The notes below the pieces were generated by a model. The model had not been told where the DNA came from. It was given only the letters and a program-made list of their open reading frames with translations, and did no database searches. A stretch of 64,000 bases of DNA, from the NCBI RefSeq assembly GCF_009764645.1, contig NZ_RWIM01000157.1:1-64000 (forward strand). The letters are read 5' to 3'. The position numbers and the translations under genes were made by a program. Positions 37,344-47,664 of the stretch are shown here, piece by piece. The stretch's first letter is position 1. Every line of letters starts with the position of its first letter. The stretch comes from Pseudomonas sp. PB106. Its GTDB lineage: Bacteria; Pseudomonadota; Gammaproteobacteria; Pseudomonadales; Pseudomonadaceae.

Positions 37344-37375
37344 CAAAAAAGGGGACGCTCATGGCGTCCCCTTTT
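37344..37375 (-). terminator. Rho-independent terminator of metNIQ
   Basis: On the minus strand, GGGGACGCC pairs with GGCGTCCCC around a short loop and is followed by six or more T residues. It lies 18 bases after the metQ stop. Confidence 0.93.
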
Positions 37376-37392
37376 CGTTGCTGCAATCTAAA

Positions 37393-38163
37393 TCAGAACG
37401 CCGGCAATACCGCACCTTTGTACTTCTCGGTGATGAATTGCTTCACTTCCGGGCTGTGCAGGGCTGCAGCCAGTTTCTTCATCGCGTCGCTGTCCTTGTT
37501 GTCCGGGCGGGACACGAGGATGTTCACATACGGCGAGTCATTACCTTCGATCACCAGCGCATCCTTGGACGGATCGAGCTTGGCTTCCAGCGCGTAGTTG
37601 GTGTTGATCAGCGCCAGGTCAACCTGGGTCAGCACGCGCGGGATGGTCGCGGCTTCCAGTTCACGGATCTTCAGGTCTTTCGGGTTTGTCGCGATGTCTT
37701 TGACGGTCGACAGAATGTTGGTCGGATCCTTCAACGTGATCACGCCAGCCTTGGCCAGCAGCAACAGCGCACGGCCGCCGTTGGTGGCGTCGTTCGGGAT
37801 CACCACGTTAGCGCCGCTTGGCAGATCCTTCAGATCCTTGAGCTTGCTCGAGTAAGCGCCCAGCGGCTCCAAGTGCACACCGGTCACGGCGACCAGGTCG
37901 GTGCCCTTGGCCTTGTTGAACTCATCGAGGTACGGCTGGTGCTGGAAGAAGTTGGCGTCCAGACGCTTTTCGGCGACCTGTACGTTTGGCTGAATGTAGT
38001 CGGTGAAGACCTTGACCTTCAGATCCACGCCTTCTTTGGCCAGCGCCGGCTTCACGAACTCGAGGATTTCTGCGTGCGGCACCGGGGTAGCGGCCACGGT
38101 CAAGGTTTCGGCGTGGGCCGAGAATGCTGCAACGGCAGCGAAAGCAGCGATCAGTTTTTTCAT
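37393..38163 (-). CDS. metQ: D-methionine ABC transporter substrate-binding protein
   Basis: A 256-residue periplasmic protein of the NlpA/MetQ family, with a signal peptide (about 1-18, AFSAHA) and no lipobox cysteine, so it is probably soluble rather than lipid-anchored. Family blocks are QPNVQVAEKRLDANFFQHQP, followed by YL, and ALINTNYALEAKLDPSKDAL. AAAGGAG precedes the ATG. It is the last gene of metN-metI-metQ. Confidence 0.94.
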   Translation of the reverse strand: MKKLIAAFAAVAAFSAHAETLTVAATPVPHAEILEFVKPALAKEGVDLKVKVFTDYIQPNVQVAEKRLDANFFQHQPYLDEFNKAKGTDLVAVTGVHLEPLGAYSSKLKDLKDLPSGANVVIPNDATNGGRALLLLAKAGVITLKDPTNILSTVKDIATNPKDLKIRELEAATIPRVLTQVDLALINTNYALEAKLDPSKDALVIEGNDSPYVNILVSRPDNKDSDAMKKLAAALHSPEVKQFITEKYKGAVLPAF

Positions 38164-38240
38164 TCAGCTAACTCCTTTTCAAAGCGCCCGTCTGGCGCCT
38201 GCCAGCGAATGGCCGGCTCATCTCTTGATTACAAAACCGG

Positions 38241-38915
38241 TTATTTGCGCGAGAAATGCACGACCAACCGGTCGCCCACCATCTGCAGCACTTGCACCAG
38301 AATCAACAGCAACACCACAGTGACGATCATCACGTCAGTCTGGAAACGCTGGTAGCCGAAACGAATGGCCAGGTCACCCAGACCACCGGCGCCGACCACA
38401 CCGGCCATTGCCGTGTAGGACACCAGTGTAATCGCCGTCACCGTAATCGCCGCGAAGATGCCCGGGCGGGCTTCCGGCAGCAAGGCGTTCATGATGATCT
38501 GCCGCGTGGTCGCGCCCATCGACTGGGTCGCCTCGATGATGCCGCGATCGACTTCACGCAGCGCGGTTTCCACCAGTCGCGCAAAGAATGGCGTCGCGCC
38601 GACTACCAATGGCGGAATCGCACCGGCCACGCCCAGCGAAGTGCCGGTAATCAGCACGGTGAACGGGATCATCACGATCAACAGAATAATGAACGGCAGC
38701 GAACGCAGGATGTTCACGGCCAGCGACATGAACGCGTAGAGGCCACGGTTTTCCAGCAACTGGCGCGGGCTGCAAAGGAACAGCAGCACCCCCAGCGGCA
38801 GGCCGAGCAACACGGTGAACAGCAGCGAACCACCGAGCATCAGCATCGTGTCGCCGGTGGCCAGCCAGATTTCGTACCAGTCGATGTTGGTGAAGAAACT
38901 GATCAGGTCTTCCAT
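38241..38915 (-). CDS. metI: Methionine ABC transporter permease
   Basis: A 224-residue inner-membrane permease with about five helices and the EAA-type loop ATQSMGATTRQIIMNALLPEA (shown in part; Gly at loop position 9). Its ATG overlaps the metN stop by one base (TAATG), so it is translationally coupled. It forms the membrane channel of the methionine importer. Confidence 0.95.
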   Translation of the reverse strand: MEDLISFFTNIDWYEIWLATGDTMLMLGGSLLFTVLLGLPLGVLLFLCSPRQLLENRGLYAFMSLAVNILRSLPFIILLIVMIPFTVLITGTSLGVAGAIPPLVVGATPFFARLVETALREVDRGIIEATQSMGATTRQIIMNALLPEARPGIFAAITVTAITLVSYTAMAGVVGAGGLGDLAIRFGYQRFQTDVMIVTVVLLLILVQVLQMVGDRLVVHFSRK

Positions 38916-39922
38916 TAGCGCAATACCTCCATGTGAACATCAGCGGCGGTAAAGCGGGCGAACGCCGCTTCCATGTCGCCACCGGTGACGGCGAGGGTCA
39001 ATTGCCCGTACGGAATGTCTTTGATGCGGTCGATGCGTCCGGCGAGGATGCTGTAATCGACGCCGGTTTCCCGGGCGACAGTACCGAGCAACGGCGCGTA
39101 GGTCGCTTCGCCCTGGAAGGTCAGACGCACGATGCGGCCCGGCACGTGAGCGAAGTCATCGCGCTGCTCGCTCTCGTCGACCTGCTCGCTTTCCTGGACG
39201 AAACGCTTGGTGGTCGGGTGTTTTGGATGCAGGAACACATCGGCCACCGAACCTTGCTCAACAATCACGCCAGCATCCATCACCGCCACTTGATCGCAGA
39301 CGCGACGGATCACGTCCATCTCGTGGGTGATCAGGACGATAGTCAGCTTCAGTTCGCGGTTGATCTCGGCCAGCAGTTGCAGGACCGACGCGGTGGTCTG
39401 CGGGTCGAGGGCACTGGTGGCCTCGTCGCACAGCAGAATCTTCGGCTTGGTCGCCAGGGCGCGAGCGATGCCGACGCGCTGCTTCTGGCCACCGGACAAT
39501 TGCGCCGGGTACTTCCTGGCGTGATCGGACAGGCCGACCCGCGCCAGCAACTCGGCGACGCGCTTGTCGATGTCGCTGCTCGACAGTTCACCGGCCAGGG
39601 TCAGCGGCAACGCTACGTTGTCGGCCACGGTCTTGGAGGCGAGCAGGTTGAAGTGCTGGAAGATCATCCCGACTTGCTGGCGGAAACGGCGCAGACCGTT
39701 AGCGTCCAGCGCGGTGACTTCTTCACCGTCGACAAAGATCTTGCCGCCACTGGAGTCTTCCAGGCGATTGATCAGGCGCAGCAGGGTACTTTTGCCCGCG
39801 CCCGAATGGCCGATCAGGCCGAACACCTGCCCGTTCTCGATAGAGAGACTGGTCGGATGCAGCGCGGGAATGTCCTTACCGGCGACGCGGTAAGTCTTGT
39901 GGACGTTTTGAAACTCGATCAC
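38915..39922 (-). CDS. metN: Methionine ABC transporter ATP-binding protein
   Basis: A 335-residue ATPase. Walker A is GHSGAGKST, the signature is [15 protein letters not shown], and Walker B ends in [11 protein letters not shown]. The C-terminal NIL domain (about 250-335) senses methionine and inhibits transport in homologs. Translation starts at a GTG (39922). I saw no SAM riboswitch ahead of it. Confidence 0.95.
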   Translation of the reverse strand: MIEFQNVHKTYRVAGKDIPALHPTSLSIENGQVFGLIGHSGAGKSTLLRLINRLEDSSGGKIFVDGEEVTALDANGLRRFRQQVGMIFQHFNLLASKTVADNVALPLTLAGELSSSDIDKRVAELLARVGLSDHARKYPAQLSGGQKQRVGIARALATKPKILLCDEATSALDPQTTASVLQLLAEINRELKLTIVLITHEMDVIRRVCDQVAVMDAGVIVEQGSVADVFLHPKHPTTKRFVQESEQVDESEQRDDFAHVPGRIVRLTFQGEATYAPLLGTVARETGVDYSILAGRIDRIKDIPYGQLTLAVTGGDMEAAFARFTAADVHMEVLR

Positions 39923-40185
39923 GTAGCGAACCTTGTGGGGCGCGTTAGAAAAGGATCAGCGGTTAGCCGGGCGCGCATTTTAGCCTGTCCGTATAGAGGT
40001 TCTTAGCATTTATTTCGCAATTAACCTTCGATTTGGCAATAACAAGATCAAAGGTCATAAAAAAGGAACGTCCAAAGCAGCCCATCAGTCACTAGTTAAG
40101 CGACTTGAAAACCCTGGGTGCCGTGCCTGGGAACCACTCAAGAGTCCCCGGCAAGCATCGGGGTCAACCGAGGAGTTTACGACTG

Positions 40186-42324
40186 ATGAGCAAGAAGCCT
40201 ACGTCCGACAAAAGCCAGATGGCCGGAACCGATACACCGGATCGCGCCAACACCAACGCCAAACTCGACAGCCTCGAGAAGTTTCGCTCCGACGCCACCG
40301 GCCAGGCCCTGCGCACGAATCAAGGCGTGAAAATCGCCGACAACCAAAACACCCTCAAGGCCGGCCCGCGCGGACCGTCATTGCTGGAAGACTTCATCAT
40401 GCGGGAAAAGATCACGCATTTTGACCATGAGCGAATTCCAGAGCGCATCGTTCACGCACGCGGCACCGGCGCCCATGGTTTCTTTCAAGCCTACGAGAAC
40501 CATTCGACGCTGACCAAGGCCGGTTTCCTACAGGATCCGGGGAAAAAGACGCCGGTGTTCGTGCGCTTTTCCACGGTGCAGGGCCCGCGTGGTTCCGGCG
40601 ACACCGTACGCGACGTGCGCGGTTTCGCGGTGAAGTTCTTTACCGATGAAGGCAACTTCGATCTGGTCGGCAACAACATGCCGGTGTTTTTCATTCAGGA
40701 CGCGATCAAGTTTCCCGACTTCGTCCACGCGGTGAAACCCGAGCCGCACAATGAAATCCCTACCGGCGGCTCGGCCCACGATACCTTCTGGGACTTCGTC
40801 TCACTGGTGCCGGAATCGGCGCACATGGTCATCTGGGCGATGTCCGACCGCGCTATCCCGAAAAGCCTGCGCAGCATGCAGGGCTTCGGTGTGCACACCT
40901 TCCGGTTGATCAACGCTGAAGGCAAATCACGCTTCGTCAAATTCCACTGGCGCCCTACTGCCGGCACTTGTTCGCTGGTGTGGGACGAGGCGCAGAAGCT
41001 CGCCGGTAAGGACACCGACTATCACCGTCGCGACCTCTGGGAAGCGATCGAGATGGGCGACTACCCGGAATGGGAACTCGGTGTGCAGATCATCGAAGAG
41101 GAAAACGAGCACGACTTCGATTTCGACATCCTCGACCCGACCAAGCTGATCCCCGAAGAAATCGTGCCGATCACGCCGCTGGGCAAAATGACCTTGAACC
41201 GCAACCCGGACAACTTCTTTGCCGAGACCGAGCAGGTTGCGTTCTGCCCTGGGCACATCGTGCCGGGCATCGACTTCTCCAACGACCCGCTGCTGCAAGG
41301 TCGGCTGTTTTCCTACACCGATACGCAAATCAGCCGACTCGGTGGGCCGAACTTTCATGAGCTGCCGATCAACCGCCCGGTGGCGCCGTTCCACAATGGC
41401 CAGCGCGATGCGCAGCACCGTACGGTGATCGACAAGGGCCGTGCTTCCTACGAGCCGAACTCGATTGATGGCGGCTGGCCGAAAGAGACACCGCCGGCCG
41501 CGCAGGACGGTGGTTTCGAGAGTTATCCAGAGCGCATCGATGCCAACAAGATCCGCCAGCGCAGCGAATCGTTCAGCGATCACTTTTCTCAGGCGACCTT
41601 GTTCTTCAACAGCATGAGCGACCATGAGAAAGAGCACATCATTGCGGCCTATAGCTTCGAGTTGGGCAAAGTAGAGCGTGAATTTATCCGTGCGCGGGAA
41701 GTGAACGAGATTCTCGCCAACATCGATCTGGAACTGGCCAAGCGTGTCGCGGCCAACCTGGGTCTACCGGCGCCGAGCAAAGGCACGGTGGATGTGCGCA
41801 AGGTGTCGTTCGATCACTCGCCGTCGCTGAGTCAGGCGAATTTGCTGCCAGAGAACATCAAAACCCGAAAAGTGGCGATTCTTGCCGCGAACGGTGTTGA
41901 TGGTGCAGCGATTGATGCAATGAAGAAGGCGTTGGCCGCCGAAGGTGCGCATGCGAAATTGCTCGGCCCGACTTCGGCGCCGGTGAAGACCGCGGACGGC
42001 AAGATGTTGCCTGTGGATGCGTCCATGGAAGGCATGCCATCAGTGATCTTCGATGCGGTGTTTGTGCCGGGTGGCGCGGCGTCGGTCAAGGCGTTGAGCG
42101 GCGACGGCGTGGCGTTGCATTACCTGCTGGAGGCGTACAAGCACTTGAAGGCGATTGCGCTACACGGGGATGCCAAGCAGTTGCAGGATCTGCTGAAGCT
42201 GGAGGCGGATGCTGGTTTGCTGCAGGGCAAGGATGTGCCGTCGTTGACCAAGCCGTTCTTTGCGGCGATCGGGCAGCATCGGGTTTGGGATCGGGAGCCT
42301 AAGGCGAAAGCCATTCCTGCGTAA
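40186..42324 (+). CDS. katE: Monofunctional catalase, large-subunit HPII type
   Basis: A 712-residue heme catalase. The active-site His is in [13 protein letters not shown], and the proximal heme Tyr in [16 protein letters not shown]-terminal DJ-1/GATase-like domain (about 580-690, [18 protein letters not shown]) marks the large clade. The ATG at 40186 is chosen because AGGAG precedes it; an in-frame extension to 40105 is not supported. A small hairpin (CCCCG/CGGGG, 40146-40163) lies in the leader. Stationary-phase control is typical of the family, but no promoter was identified. Confidence 0.94.
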   Translation: MSKKPTSDKSQMAGTDTPDRANTNAKLDSLEKFRSDATGQALRTNQGVKIADNQNTLKAGPRGPSLLEDFIMREKITHFDHERIPERIVHARGTGAHGFFQAYENHSTLTKAGFLQDPGKKTPVFVRFSTVQGPRGSGDTVRDVRGFAVKFFTDEGNFDLVGNNMPVFFIQDAIKFPDFVHAVKPEPHNEIPTGGSAHDTFWDFVSLVPESAHMVIWAMSDRAIPKSLRSMQGFGVHTFRLINAEGKSRFVKFHWRPTAGTCSLVWDEAQKLAGKDTDYHRRDLWEAIEMGDYPEWELGVQIIEEENEHDFDFDILDPTKLIPEEIVPITPLGKMTLNRNPDNFFAETEQVAFCPGHIVPGIDFSNDPLLQGRLFSYTDTQISRLGGPNFHELPINRPVAPFHNGQRDAQHRTVIDKGRASYEPNSIDGGWPKETPPAAQDGGFESYPERIDANKIRQRSESFSDHFSQATLFFNSMSDHEKEHIIAAYSFELGKVEREFIRAREVNEILANIDLELAKRVAANLGLPAPSKGTVDVRKVSFDHSPSLSQANLLPENIKTRKVAILAANGVDGAAIDAMKKALAAEGAHAKLLGPTSAPVKTADGKMLPVDASMEGMPSVIFDAVFVPGGAASVKALSGDGVALHYLLEAYKHLKAIALHGDAKQLQDLLKLEADAGLLQGKDVPSLTKPFFAAIGQHRVWDREPKAKAIPA

Positions 42325-42329
42325 AAAGC

Positions 42330-42402
42330 AAAAGATCGCAGCCTTCGGCAGCTCCTACAGGGAATGAATGTGTAGGAGCTGACGCAGGCTGCGATCTTTT
42401 TT
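42330..42402. repeat. REPIN (family A) between convergent genes, terminator-like
   Basis: AAAAGATCGCAGCCTTCGGC at the left and an imperfect complement ending in GGCTGCGATCTTTTTT at the right. It lies between the stops of katE and the lipoprotein gene, and its right edge overlaps the lipoprotein stop codon. Confidence 0.9.
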
Positions 42403-43114
42403 ACGGTTTACGCGGACTCAGAACCATCTGCGCCGGCACTGTACGCACGATCTGCTTCTCAATCTTCAGATCAAAATCCGGATTCAACTTCTTCACCCGC
42501 TTGGTCAGCAACGTGGCCAACCATGGATAGTCATTCGTGCGTGGTGCCTGAATCGTAACGGCACACTCATAATTCACCACATCGGCGGCGATGGCATCCA
42601 GTTGCCGGCGAAGTTTGCGGCTATCGGTGATATTCAACGCCACCGTGGTGCTCTCGGCAGTCGGATCGATCACCTTGGCTTTCGGCTTGGCCTCGGCGGC
42701 CAACAGCGCGGCTTCAGCCTTTTCCAGTTCAGCCTTGCGCGCTTCGGTAATGGCACCGTTAACGCCACCGGTCAGCGCCGGGGCTTTCGGCATCAGCGCA
42801 CGGGCGCGGCTCAATGCAGTGGCGGCCGCATTCACATCTCCCTTCTGCAGCACGATCTGGCTGCGACGCAGATACGCTTCGGCAAGCTGCCGCTGATATT
42901 GCTCAAGGGATTGGTCGTTTGGGGTTTCTTTCTGCAAAACGGCCAACTGGTCTTCGGCAGTGGCCAGTTCGCTGCTGGCCAGGCTTTGCTCCAGCTGTGC
43001 GATGGCCGTAGCCCGCGCATCGGGGACTTCAGCCACCGGCGGCGTGCTTTGGCAGGCGCCCAGCAGCACTGAAAATGCGACAAGGAGCAGATAACGGGAG
43101 GCGAACGGCTTCAT
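42401..43114 (-). CDS. PA5502-like lipoprotein
   Basis: A 237-residue lipoprotein. Lipobox LLGA-C (Cys21) is followed by a helical region of two short TPR-like segments (about 35-120, with Ala-rich ATALSRARALMPKAPAL). Then come a charged linker and a C-terminal domain with YECAVTIQAPRTNDYPWL. No enzyme motif is visible. It lies next to the zinc uptake genes on the same strand, as in P. aeruginosa, but no zinc link is proven. The REPIN at 42330 ends its transcript. Confidence 0.8.
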   Translation of the reverse strand: MKPFASRYLLLVAFSVLLGACQSTPPVAEVPDARATAIAQLEQSLASSELATAEDQLAVLQKETPNDQSLEQYQRQLAEAYLRRSQIVLQKGDVNAAATALSRARALMPKAPALTGGVNGAITEARKAELEKAEAALLAAEAKPKAKVIDPTAESTTVALNITDSRKLRRQLDAIAADVVNYECAVTIQAPRTNDYPWLATLLTKRVKKLNPDFDLKIEKQIVRTVPAQMVLSPRKP

Positions 43115-43151
43115 TCCTGCGACTCTCTATTTGCGCAAAAAGCGGCCAAGT

Positions 43152-43940
43152 CTACACCCCACGACGGGGCAGAACAAAACTCAACAGAAACAGTGCGGCC
43201 GCCGTCACAACGATTGATGGCCCAGCCGGGGTGTCCTTGAACCACGACAACGCCAGCCCGCCACACACCGCGAGCATGCCCAGCAGGCTCGCGCCCACCG
43301 CCATCTGCTCGGGCGAACGGGCGTGACGCTGTGCCGCAGCCGCCGGGATGATCAGCAGCGAAGTAATCAGCAACACACCGACGATTTTCATCGCCACGGC
43401 GATCACCACCGCAATCAGCAGCATCAGCGCCATGCGCAGGCCAGCGACCGGCAGGCCTTCAACCTTGGCCAGCTCTTCGTGCACGGTGATTGCCAGCAAC
43501 GGCCGCCACAGCGTCACCAGCAACACCAGCACCGCCGCGCTGCCGCCGAGGATCCACGCCAGGTCGGTCGGACTGATCGCCAGCAGGTCGCCGAACAGAT
43601 AGGCCATCAGGTCGATCCGCACTTCATGCATGAAGCTTAGTACCACCAAGCCGAGAGAGAGCGTGCTGGGTGCGAGAATTCCCAAAAGCGTGTCGGACGC
43701 CAGCGGTTGACGCTGTTGCAAAGTCACCAGCAACACCGCCAGCAGCAGGCAACCGACCGTCACAGCCACCGTCGGGCTGACATCCAGCAAAAAGCCCAAA
43801 GCCACACCGAGCAACGCGGCGTGGGACAAGGTGTCGCCGAAATAGGCCATGCGCCGCCAGACCACAAACGAACCGAGCGGCCCGGCCACCAGTGCCAGCG
43901 CCAGACCTGCAAGCAGGGCATACAACAGAAAATCAGCCAT
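43152..43940 (-). CDS. znuB: Zinc ABC transporter permease
   Basis: A 262-residue permease with about eight membrane segments of the ABC-3 (metal) family, including [20 protein letters not shown] and [19 protein letters not shown]. The ATG at 43940 is chosen; the gene overlaps the znuC stop by 8 bases. It imports zinc together with ZnuC and the substrate protein ZnuA. Confidence 0.94.
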   Translation of the reverse strand: MADFLLYALLAGLALALVAGPLGSFVVWRRMAYFGDTLSHAALLGVALGFLLDVSPTVAVTVGCLLLAVLLVTLQQRQPLASDTLLGILAPSTLSLGLVVLSFMHEVRIDLMAYLFGDLLAISPTDLAWILGGSAAVLVLLVTLWRPLLAITVHEELAKVEGLPVAGLRMALMLLIAVVIAVAMKIVGVLLITSLLIIPAAAAQRHARSPEQMAVGASLLGMLAVCGGLALSWFKDTPAGPSIVVTAAALFLLSFVLPRRGV

Positions 43941-44718
43941 GCTTGCAGTTGTCTCCGTGAACGTGAGGTTGGCCAATGACCGGCCCTTTGACCACCGAAC
44001 CGTGCAGGTCGTGAGCGTGGTCGTGATGGTGGTGATAAACCGCCAGGCTCTGCGCGTTCTTGCCGAACAACTCGACGAACGCCGGATCGCCGCTGACTTG
44101 CTCGGGATGCCCGGAGCAGCAGACGTGACGGTTGAGGCAGACCACTTGGTCGGTGGTGCTCATCACCAAATGCAAATCGTGGGACACCATCAACACACCG
44201 CAACCATGGCGGTCACGCAGCCGGGTGATCAGGCTGTACAACTCGGCTTGGCCGGCGACGTCGACGCCTTGCACCGGCTCGTCGAGCACCAGCAATTCCG
44301 GTTCGCGCAGCAGTGCTCGCGCCAGCAGCACGCGCTGCATTTCACCACCGGAAACGCTTTGCACCGGGCTGTCGATAACGTGCTCGGCGCCGACTTCTTT
44401 CAGCGCCGCCAACGCACGCGGGCGGTCAACGCCCGGCACCAGGCGCAGAAAGCGCAGCACCGACAGCGGCAAGGTCGGATCAACGTGGAGTTTTTGCGGC
44501 ATGTAGCCGACACGCAGCTTCGGCTTGCGCCAGACGCTGCCGCTGTCCGGCTTGAGCAAGCCAAGCACGGCGCGCACCAGCGTGGTCTTGCCGGCACCGT
44601 TAGGGCCGATCAGGGTGACGATCTGCCCCGGCTCGACGCTCAGCTCGATGTTGTCCAGCACAGCCTGCCCGGCAAATGTGACGGCGACCTGTTCCAGACG
44701 GATCAACGCATTGCTCAT
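43933..44718 (-). CDS. znuC: Zinc ABC transporter ATP-binding protein
   Basis: A 261-residue ATPase with Walker [11 protein letters not shown], signature [14 protein letters not shown] and Walker [13 protein letters not shown]. Its C-terminal tail is His-rich ([13 protein letters not shown]), which may bind metal. It starts at 44718 within the zur stop (ATGA overlap). The order zur-znuC-znuB matches P. aeruginosa. Confidence 0.95.
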   Translation of the reverse strand: MSNALIRLEQVAVTFAGQAVLDNIELSVEPGQIVTLIGPNGAGKTTLVRAVLGLLKPDSGSVWRKPKLRVGYMPQKLHVDPTLPLSVLRFLRLVPGVDRPRALAALKEVGAEHVIDSPVQSVSGGEMQRVLLARALLREPELLVLDEPVQGVDVAGQAELYSLITRLRDRHGCGVLMVSHDLHLVMSTTDQVVCLNRHVCCSGHPEQVSGDPAFVELFGKNAQSLAVYHHHHDHAHDLHGSVVKGPVIGQPHVHGDNCKHG

Positions 44719-45200
44719 CAAGCCCCCTGGCAACCGGAGCACAGGCCGACGACTTCGACGGTCTGCGCTTCGACGATGAAACCAACGTCTTTGGCGCTGT
44801 TGATGATCGCGTCGCTGATCACTTTTTGCTCAAGTTCGATGGCGGCGTGACAATCGCGGCAGATCAGGAACTGGCCCTGATGCGCGTGTTCCGGGTGCAC
44901 GCAGCCGACGAAGGCGTTGAGCGAGGAGATGCGGTGTACCAAGCCGTTTTCCAAGAGAAAATCCAGCGCGCGGTAGACGGTTGGCGGCGCAGCGCGGCGG
45001 CCATCCTGCTCGCTGAGCACGGCGAGAATGTCATAGGCACCCAACGGCTTGTGGCTTTGCCACACCAATTCCAGCACCCGGCGGCGCAACGCGGTCAGGC
45101 GCAAGCCTTTCTGGGCGCACAAGGTATCGGCCTCGGACAGAGCGCTGTGCACGCAATGTGAGTGGTCGTGGGGACGGCTGGCAATCGGTGTAATAGGCAT
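44718..45200 (-). CDS. zur: Zinc uptake regulator (Fur family)
   Basis: A 160-residue Fur-family repressor. The N-terminal winged helix covers about 25-95. Zinc sites include [12 protein letters not shown] and the C-terminal GLCSGCQGA. With zinc bound it represses the uptake genes. It is first in zur-znuCB and diverges from znuA across a 66-base gap that holds a Zur-box candidate, so it probably controls itself too. Confidence 0.95.
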   Translation of the reverse strand: MPITPIASRPHDHSHCVHSALSEADTLCAQKGLRLTALRRRVLELVWQSHKPLGAYDILAVLSEQDGRRAAPPTVYRALDFLLENGLVHRISSLNAFVGCVHPEHAHQGQFLICRDCHAAIELEQKVISDAIINSAKDVGFIVEAQTVEVVGLCSGCQGA

Positions 45201-45226
45201 GGGCGGCGACGAGTTTTGATAGAGAC

Positions 45227-45239
45227 GTTATTATGTTAC
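45227..45239. promoter_or_regulatory. Candidate Zur box between zur and znuA
   Basis: GTTATTATGTTAC agrees with 10 of 12 defined positions of the GTTATANTATAAC core typical of gamma-proteobacterial Zur operators. It lies in the short divergent gap, where one site could control both transcripts. Confidence 0.72.
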
Positions 45240-45266
45240 CCGTTCTCGCCTCCTTGAGTGGTCATC

Positions 45267-46187
45267 GTGTCCCGACTTTTTTCTGTTTTTGTGGCTTTTG
45301 TCGCCAGTTTTCTGTTGATCGGTTCGGCTCAGGCCGAGGTCAAAGTCCTCACCAGCATCAAGCCGTTGCAGCTGATTGCAGCGGCCGTGCAGGACGGCGT
45401 GGCGATTCCCGAAGTGCTGCTGCCGCCGGGCGCCTCGCCGCACAATTACGCGCTGCGGCCATCCGACGTACGGAAGGTGCAGTCGGTCGATCTGCTCTAC
45501 TGGATCGGCCCGGACATGGAAGGTTTCCTGCCGCGCGTGCTGAACGGTCGTACGCTGCCGAGCGTGGCGGTGCAGGATCTGCCGGGGATGAAACTGCGCC
45601 GCTTCGCTGAAGACAGCCATTCCCACGCCGAAGACGCCGACGAGCATGATCACGATCATCGTCCTGGCACGCTGGATGCGCATTTATGGTTATCGCCGGT
45701 GAATGCGCGGGTGATCGCCGACAAGATGGCCGCTGACTTGAGCGCCGCAGATCCGGCGAATGCCGAGCGCTATCAGAGCAATGCCAAGGCGTTTGATGAG
45801 CGTCTGGATGCACTCGATCAGCGCCTGAAGCAGCGTCTGGCCAGTGTTGAAGGCAAGCCGTATTTCGTCTTTCACGAGGCGTTTGATTATTTTGAAGAGG
45901 CTTATGGCCTGAAGCACACCGGCGTGTTCAGCGTGGCGGCGGAAGTGCAGCCGGGCGCGCAGCATGTCGCGGCGATGCGCAAGCGTTTGCAGGAAGTCGG
46001 CAAGACTTGTGTGTTCAGTGAGCCACCGTTGCGTCCGCGTCTGGCGGAGACGCTGGTGGCGGGTCTGCCGGTGAAACTGGCAGAGCTGGATGCGTTGGGC
46101 GGGTACACCCCGGCGACGGCTCAGGGGTATGAGCAGGTGTTGGAGAAGTTGGGTAATGATTTGGCGGGATGCCTGGAATCTCTGTAA
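45267..46187 (+). CDS. znuA: Zinc ABC transporter substrate-binding protein
   Basis: A 306-residue periplasmic protein with a signal peptide (about 1-23, GSAQA) and a His/Asp-rich loop (HSHAEDADEHDHDH) near residues 115-130 that helps capture zinc. Zinc-ligand His residues are visible in SPHNYALRPSD and FHEAFDYFEEAY. The GTG at 45267 is taken as the start, with a GTG at 45258 as an alternative. It is transcribed away from zur. Confidence 0.94.
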   Translation: MSRLFSVFVAFVASFLLIGSAQAEVKVLTSIKPLQLIAAAVQDGVAIPEVLLPPGASPHNYALRPSDVRKVQSVDLLYWIGPDMEGFLPRVLNGRTLPSVAVQDLPGMKLRRFAEDSHSHAEDADEHDHDHRPGTLDAHLWLSPVNARVIADKMAADLSAADPANAERYQSNAKAFDERLDALDQRLKQRLASVEGKPYFVFHEAFDYFEEAYGLKHTGVFSVAAEVQPGAQHVAAMRKRLQEVGKTCVFSEPPLRPRLAETLVAGLPVKLAELDALGGYTPATAQGYEQVLEKLGNDLAGCLESL

Positions 46188-46211
46188 TCCCCGGCTTAGG
46201 TGTTGCCCCCA

Positions 46212-46276
46212 TTCGCGAGCAGGCTCGCTCCCACAGAATCACCGAAATCCTGTGGGAGCGAGCCTGCTCGCGAAGC
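46212..46276. repeat. REPIN (family C) between convergent genes
   Basis: TTCGCGAGCAGGCTCGCTCC at 46212 and its complement ending in GAGCCTGCTCGCGAAG at 46275 form a long hairpin between znuA and thrB, followed by CTTTT. It probably ends both transcripts. Confidence 0.92.
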
Positions 46277-46278
46277 TT

Positions 46279-47232
46279 TTAAAGGGCGAAAGGCAAAGGT
46301 GTATTGACCTGCTGCCGCTGCGCCAAGCGCTGCTCAAACTCTTTTGGATCGTGAATCAACACGTCCTGCCCGGCAAACTGCTCCGCCGCGATCAACCGCG
46401 ACAGCCAGAACCGCACACAGGCCACGCGCAACATTGTTGGCCACAACTCAGCCTCCGCCGCCGTGAACGGGCGCAGCGCTGCATAGGCGCCAAGGAACGC
46501 GCGAGCACGCGGCCCATCGATCAAACCGTCCTCGTCCGAACACCAGTCGTTCAAGGCAATCGCCACGTCGTAGAGCATCGGCCCTGAACAGGCGTTGTAA
46601 AAGTCGATCAGCCCGGTCAGGTGCGTACCTTCGAACATCGCGTTGTCGCGGAACAGGTCGGCATGAATGTTCGCCCGAGGCAGCGCGAGAATCTTGTCTT
46701 TGCGCTCGGTGATTTCATCCAGCGCCTTTTGCAGCAAGGCACGCGGCTCATCGCTCAGGTGCGAGAGCAGCTCCGTGCCCTCCTCCAGCATCCAGTCCAG
46801 ACCACGGTCGGTCTTGCGCTTGATCATGCGCTCGCCTTGGGTCGCCAGGTGCAGATGCGCCTGCAATTCGCCGACCTGCGCGCAATGCTGGGCATTGGCG
46901 ACCTTGATGTGCTTGCCGGACAGGCGCGGTTGCAGCAGCGCCGGTTTGCCTTTCAGCTCACGCAGCGCCACGCCGTCGGTGGTGCGCAGTGCATACGGCA
47001 CCGGCAGATCGGCGTCATGGAGCACGTCGAGCAGGTCGATGAAGAACGGCATTTCCTGCACCGGGCCGCGCTCGACCAGGGTCAGAACGAATTCGCCCTG
47101 CTCCAGGCTGATAAAGAAGTTGGTGTTTTCGCTGCCGGCGGCGATCCCCTGGAAATCAAGCAGACGGCCAAGCCCGTAAGGGGCGAGAAAGGTTTCCAGC
47201 TCGGGCCGAGCCAGGGGAGTGAACACAGACAT
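46279..47232 (-). CDS. thrB: Homoserine kinase (aminoglycoside phosphotransferase fold)
   Basis: A 317-residue kinase that phosphorylates homoserine in threonine synthesis. It belongs to the APH-fold type used by pseudomonads, not the GHMP type of E. coli. The catalytic loop is NIHADLFRDN, with a following metal-binding Asp in GLIDFYNA. The start SVFTPLARPELETFLAPYGL is typical. It stands alone beside a DUF2782 gene. Confidence 0.93.
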   Translation of the reverse strand: MSVFTPLARPELETFLAPYGLGRLLDFQGIAAGSENTNFFISLEQGEFVLTLVERGPVQEMPFFIDLLDVLHDADLPVPYALRTTDGVALRELKGKPALLQPRLSGKHIKVANAQHCAQVGELQAHLHLATQGERMIKRKTDRGLDWMLEEGTELLSHLSDEPRALLQKALDEITERKDKILALPRANIHADLFRDNAMFEGTHLTGLIDFYNACSGPMLYDVAIALNDWCSDEDGLIDGPRARAFLGAYAALRPFTAAEAELWPTMLRVACVRFWLSRLIAAEQFAGQDVLIHDPKEFEQRLAQRQQVNTPLPFAL

Positions 47233-47293
47233 GGTTAAAAACTGCTCAGTTCAGGCGTCGCGCTCACGCGACGCCGATTAAAAGTCGGGAATC

Positions 47294-47590
47294 TTACTTC
47301 CAGGTAAAGATTTCCCACGACGGAATCAGCATATCCGGCTGGTCGGATCGAATGTAGTTCGCGTCCGTACCATCAGCGCGCACCAGGAAATACGGTTTGC
47401 CACCCTTCGGCGTGACCTTGATCGCATAGACGAAGCCACTGCGACTGTATTCCTGAATGACCTTGTCGCCTTCCGTGTGCGTGTTGATCGTAACTTCCGG
47501 CTCCGAGGCGGGCGCATCATCCGCCGCCATCGCGGCCAACGGTGAGACAGCAATCAGACCGACCAGCAGCAAGCGATTTAACGTACGCAT
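47294..47590 (-). CDS. DUF2782 family small secreted protein
   Basis: A 98-residue protein with a signal peptide (about 1-22, LAAMAA). The mature domain includes INTHTEGDKVIQEYSRSGFV and a Lys/Gly-rich strand ending in YFLVRADGTDAN. It matches the DUF2782 family usually found near polA and thrB in Pseudomonas. Function is unknown. A GC-rich inverted repeat (GGCGTCGCG...CGCGACGCC, 47254-47276) lies after it and may act as a weak terminator. Confidence 0.88.
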   Translation of the reverse strand: MRTLNRLLLVGLIAVSPLAAMAADDAPASEPEVTINTHTEGDKVIQEYSRSGFVYAIKVTPKGGKPYFLVRADGTDANYIRSDQPDMLIPSWEIFTWK

Positions 47591-47664
47591 GATAACCTTG
47601 TCCCTTTGTCGTCAACGGTCCCGCTATTCTAGCGCCGGACCCGCCGAAAAGGTTGATCCTGCTC

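Noticed and set aside
39923-40185. SAM riboswitch (S-box) or methionine-type leader ahead of metN
   Set aside because: I found no conserved S-box or SAM-II-like core in this gap; only a small hairpin in the katE leader.
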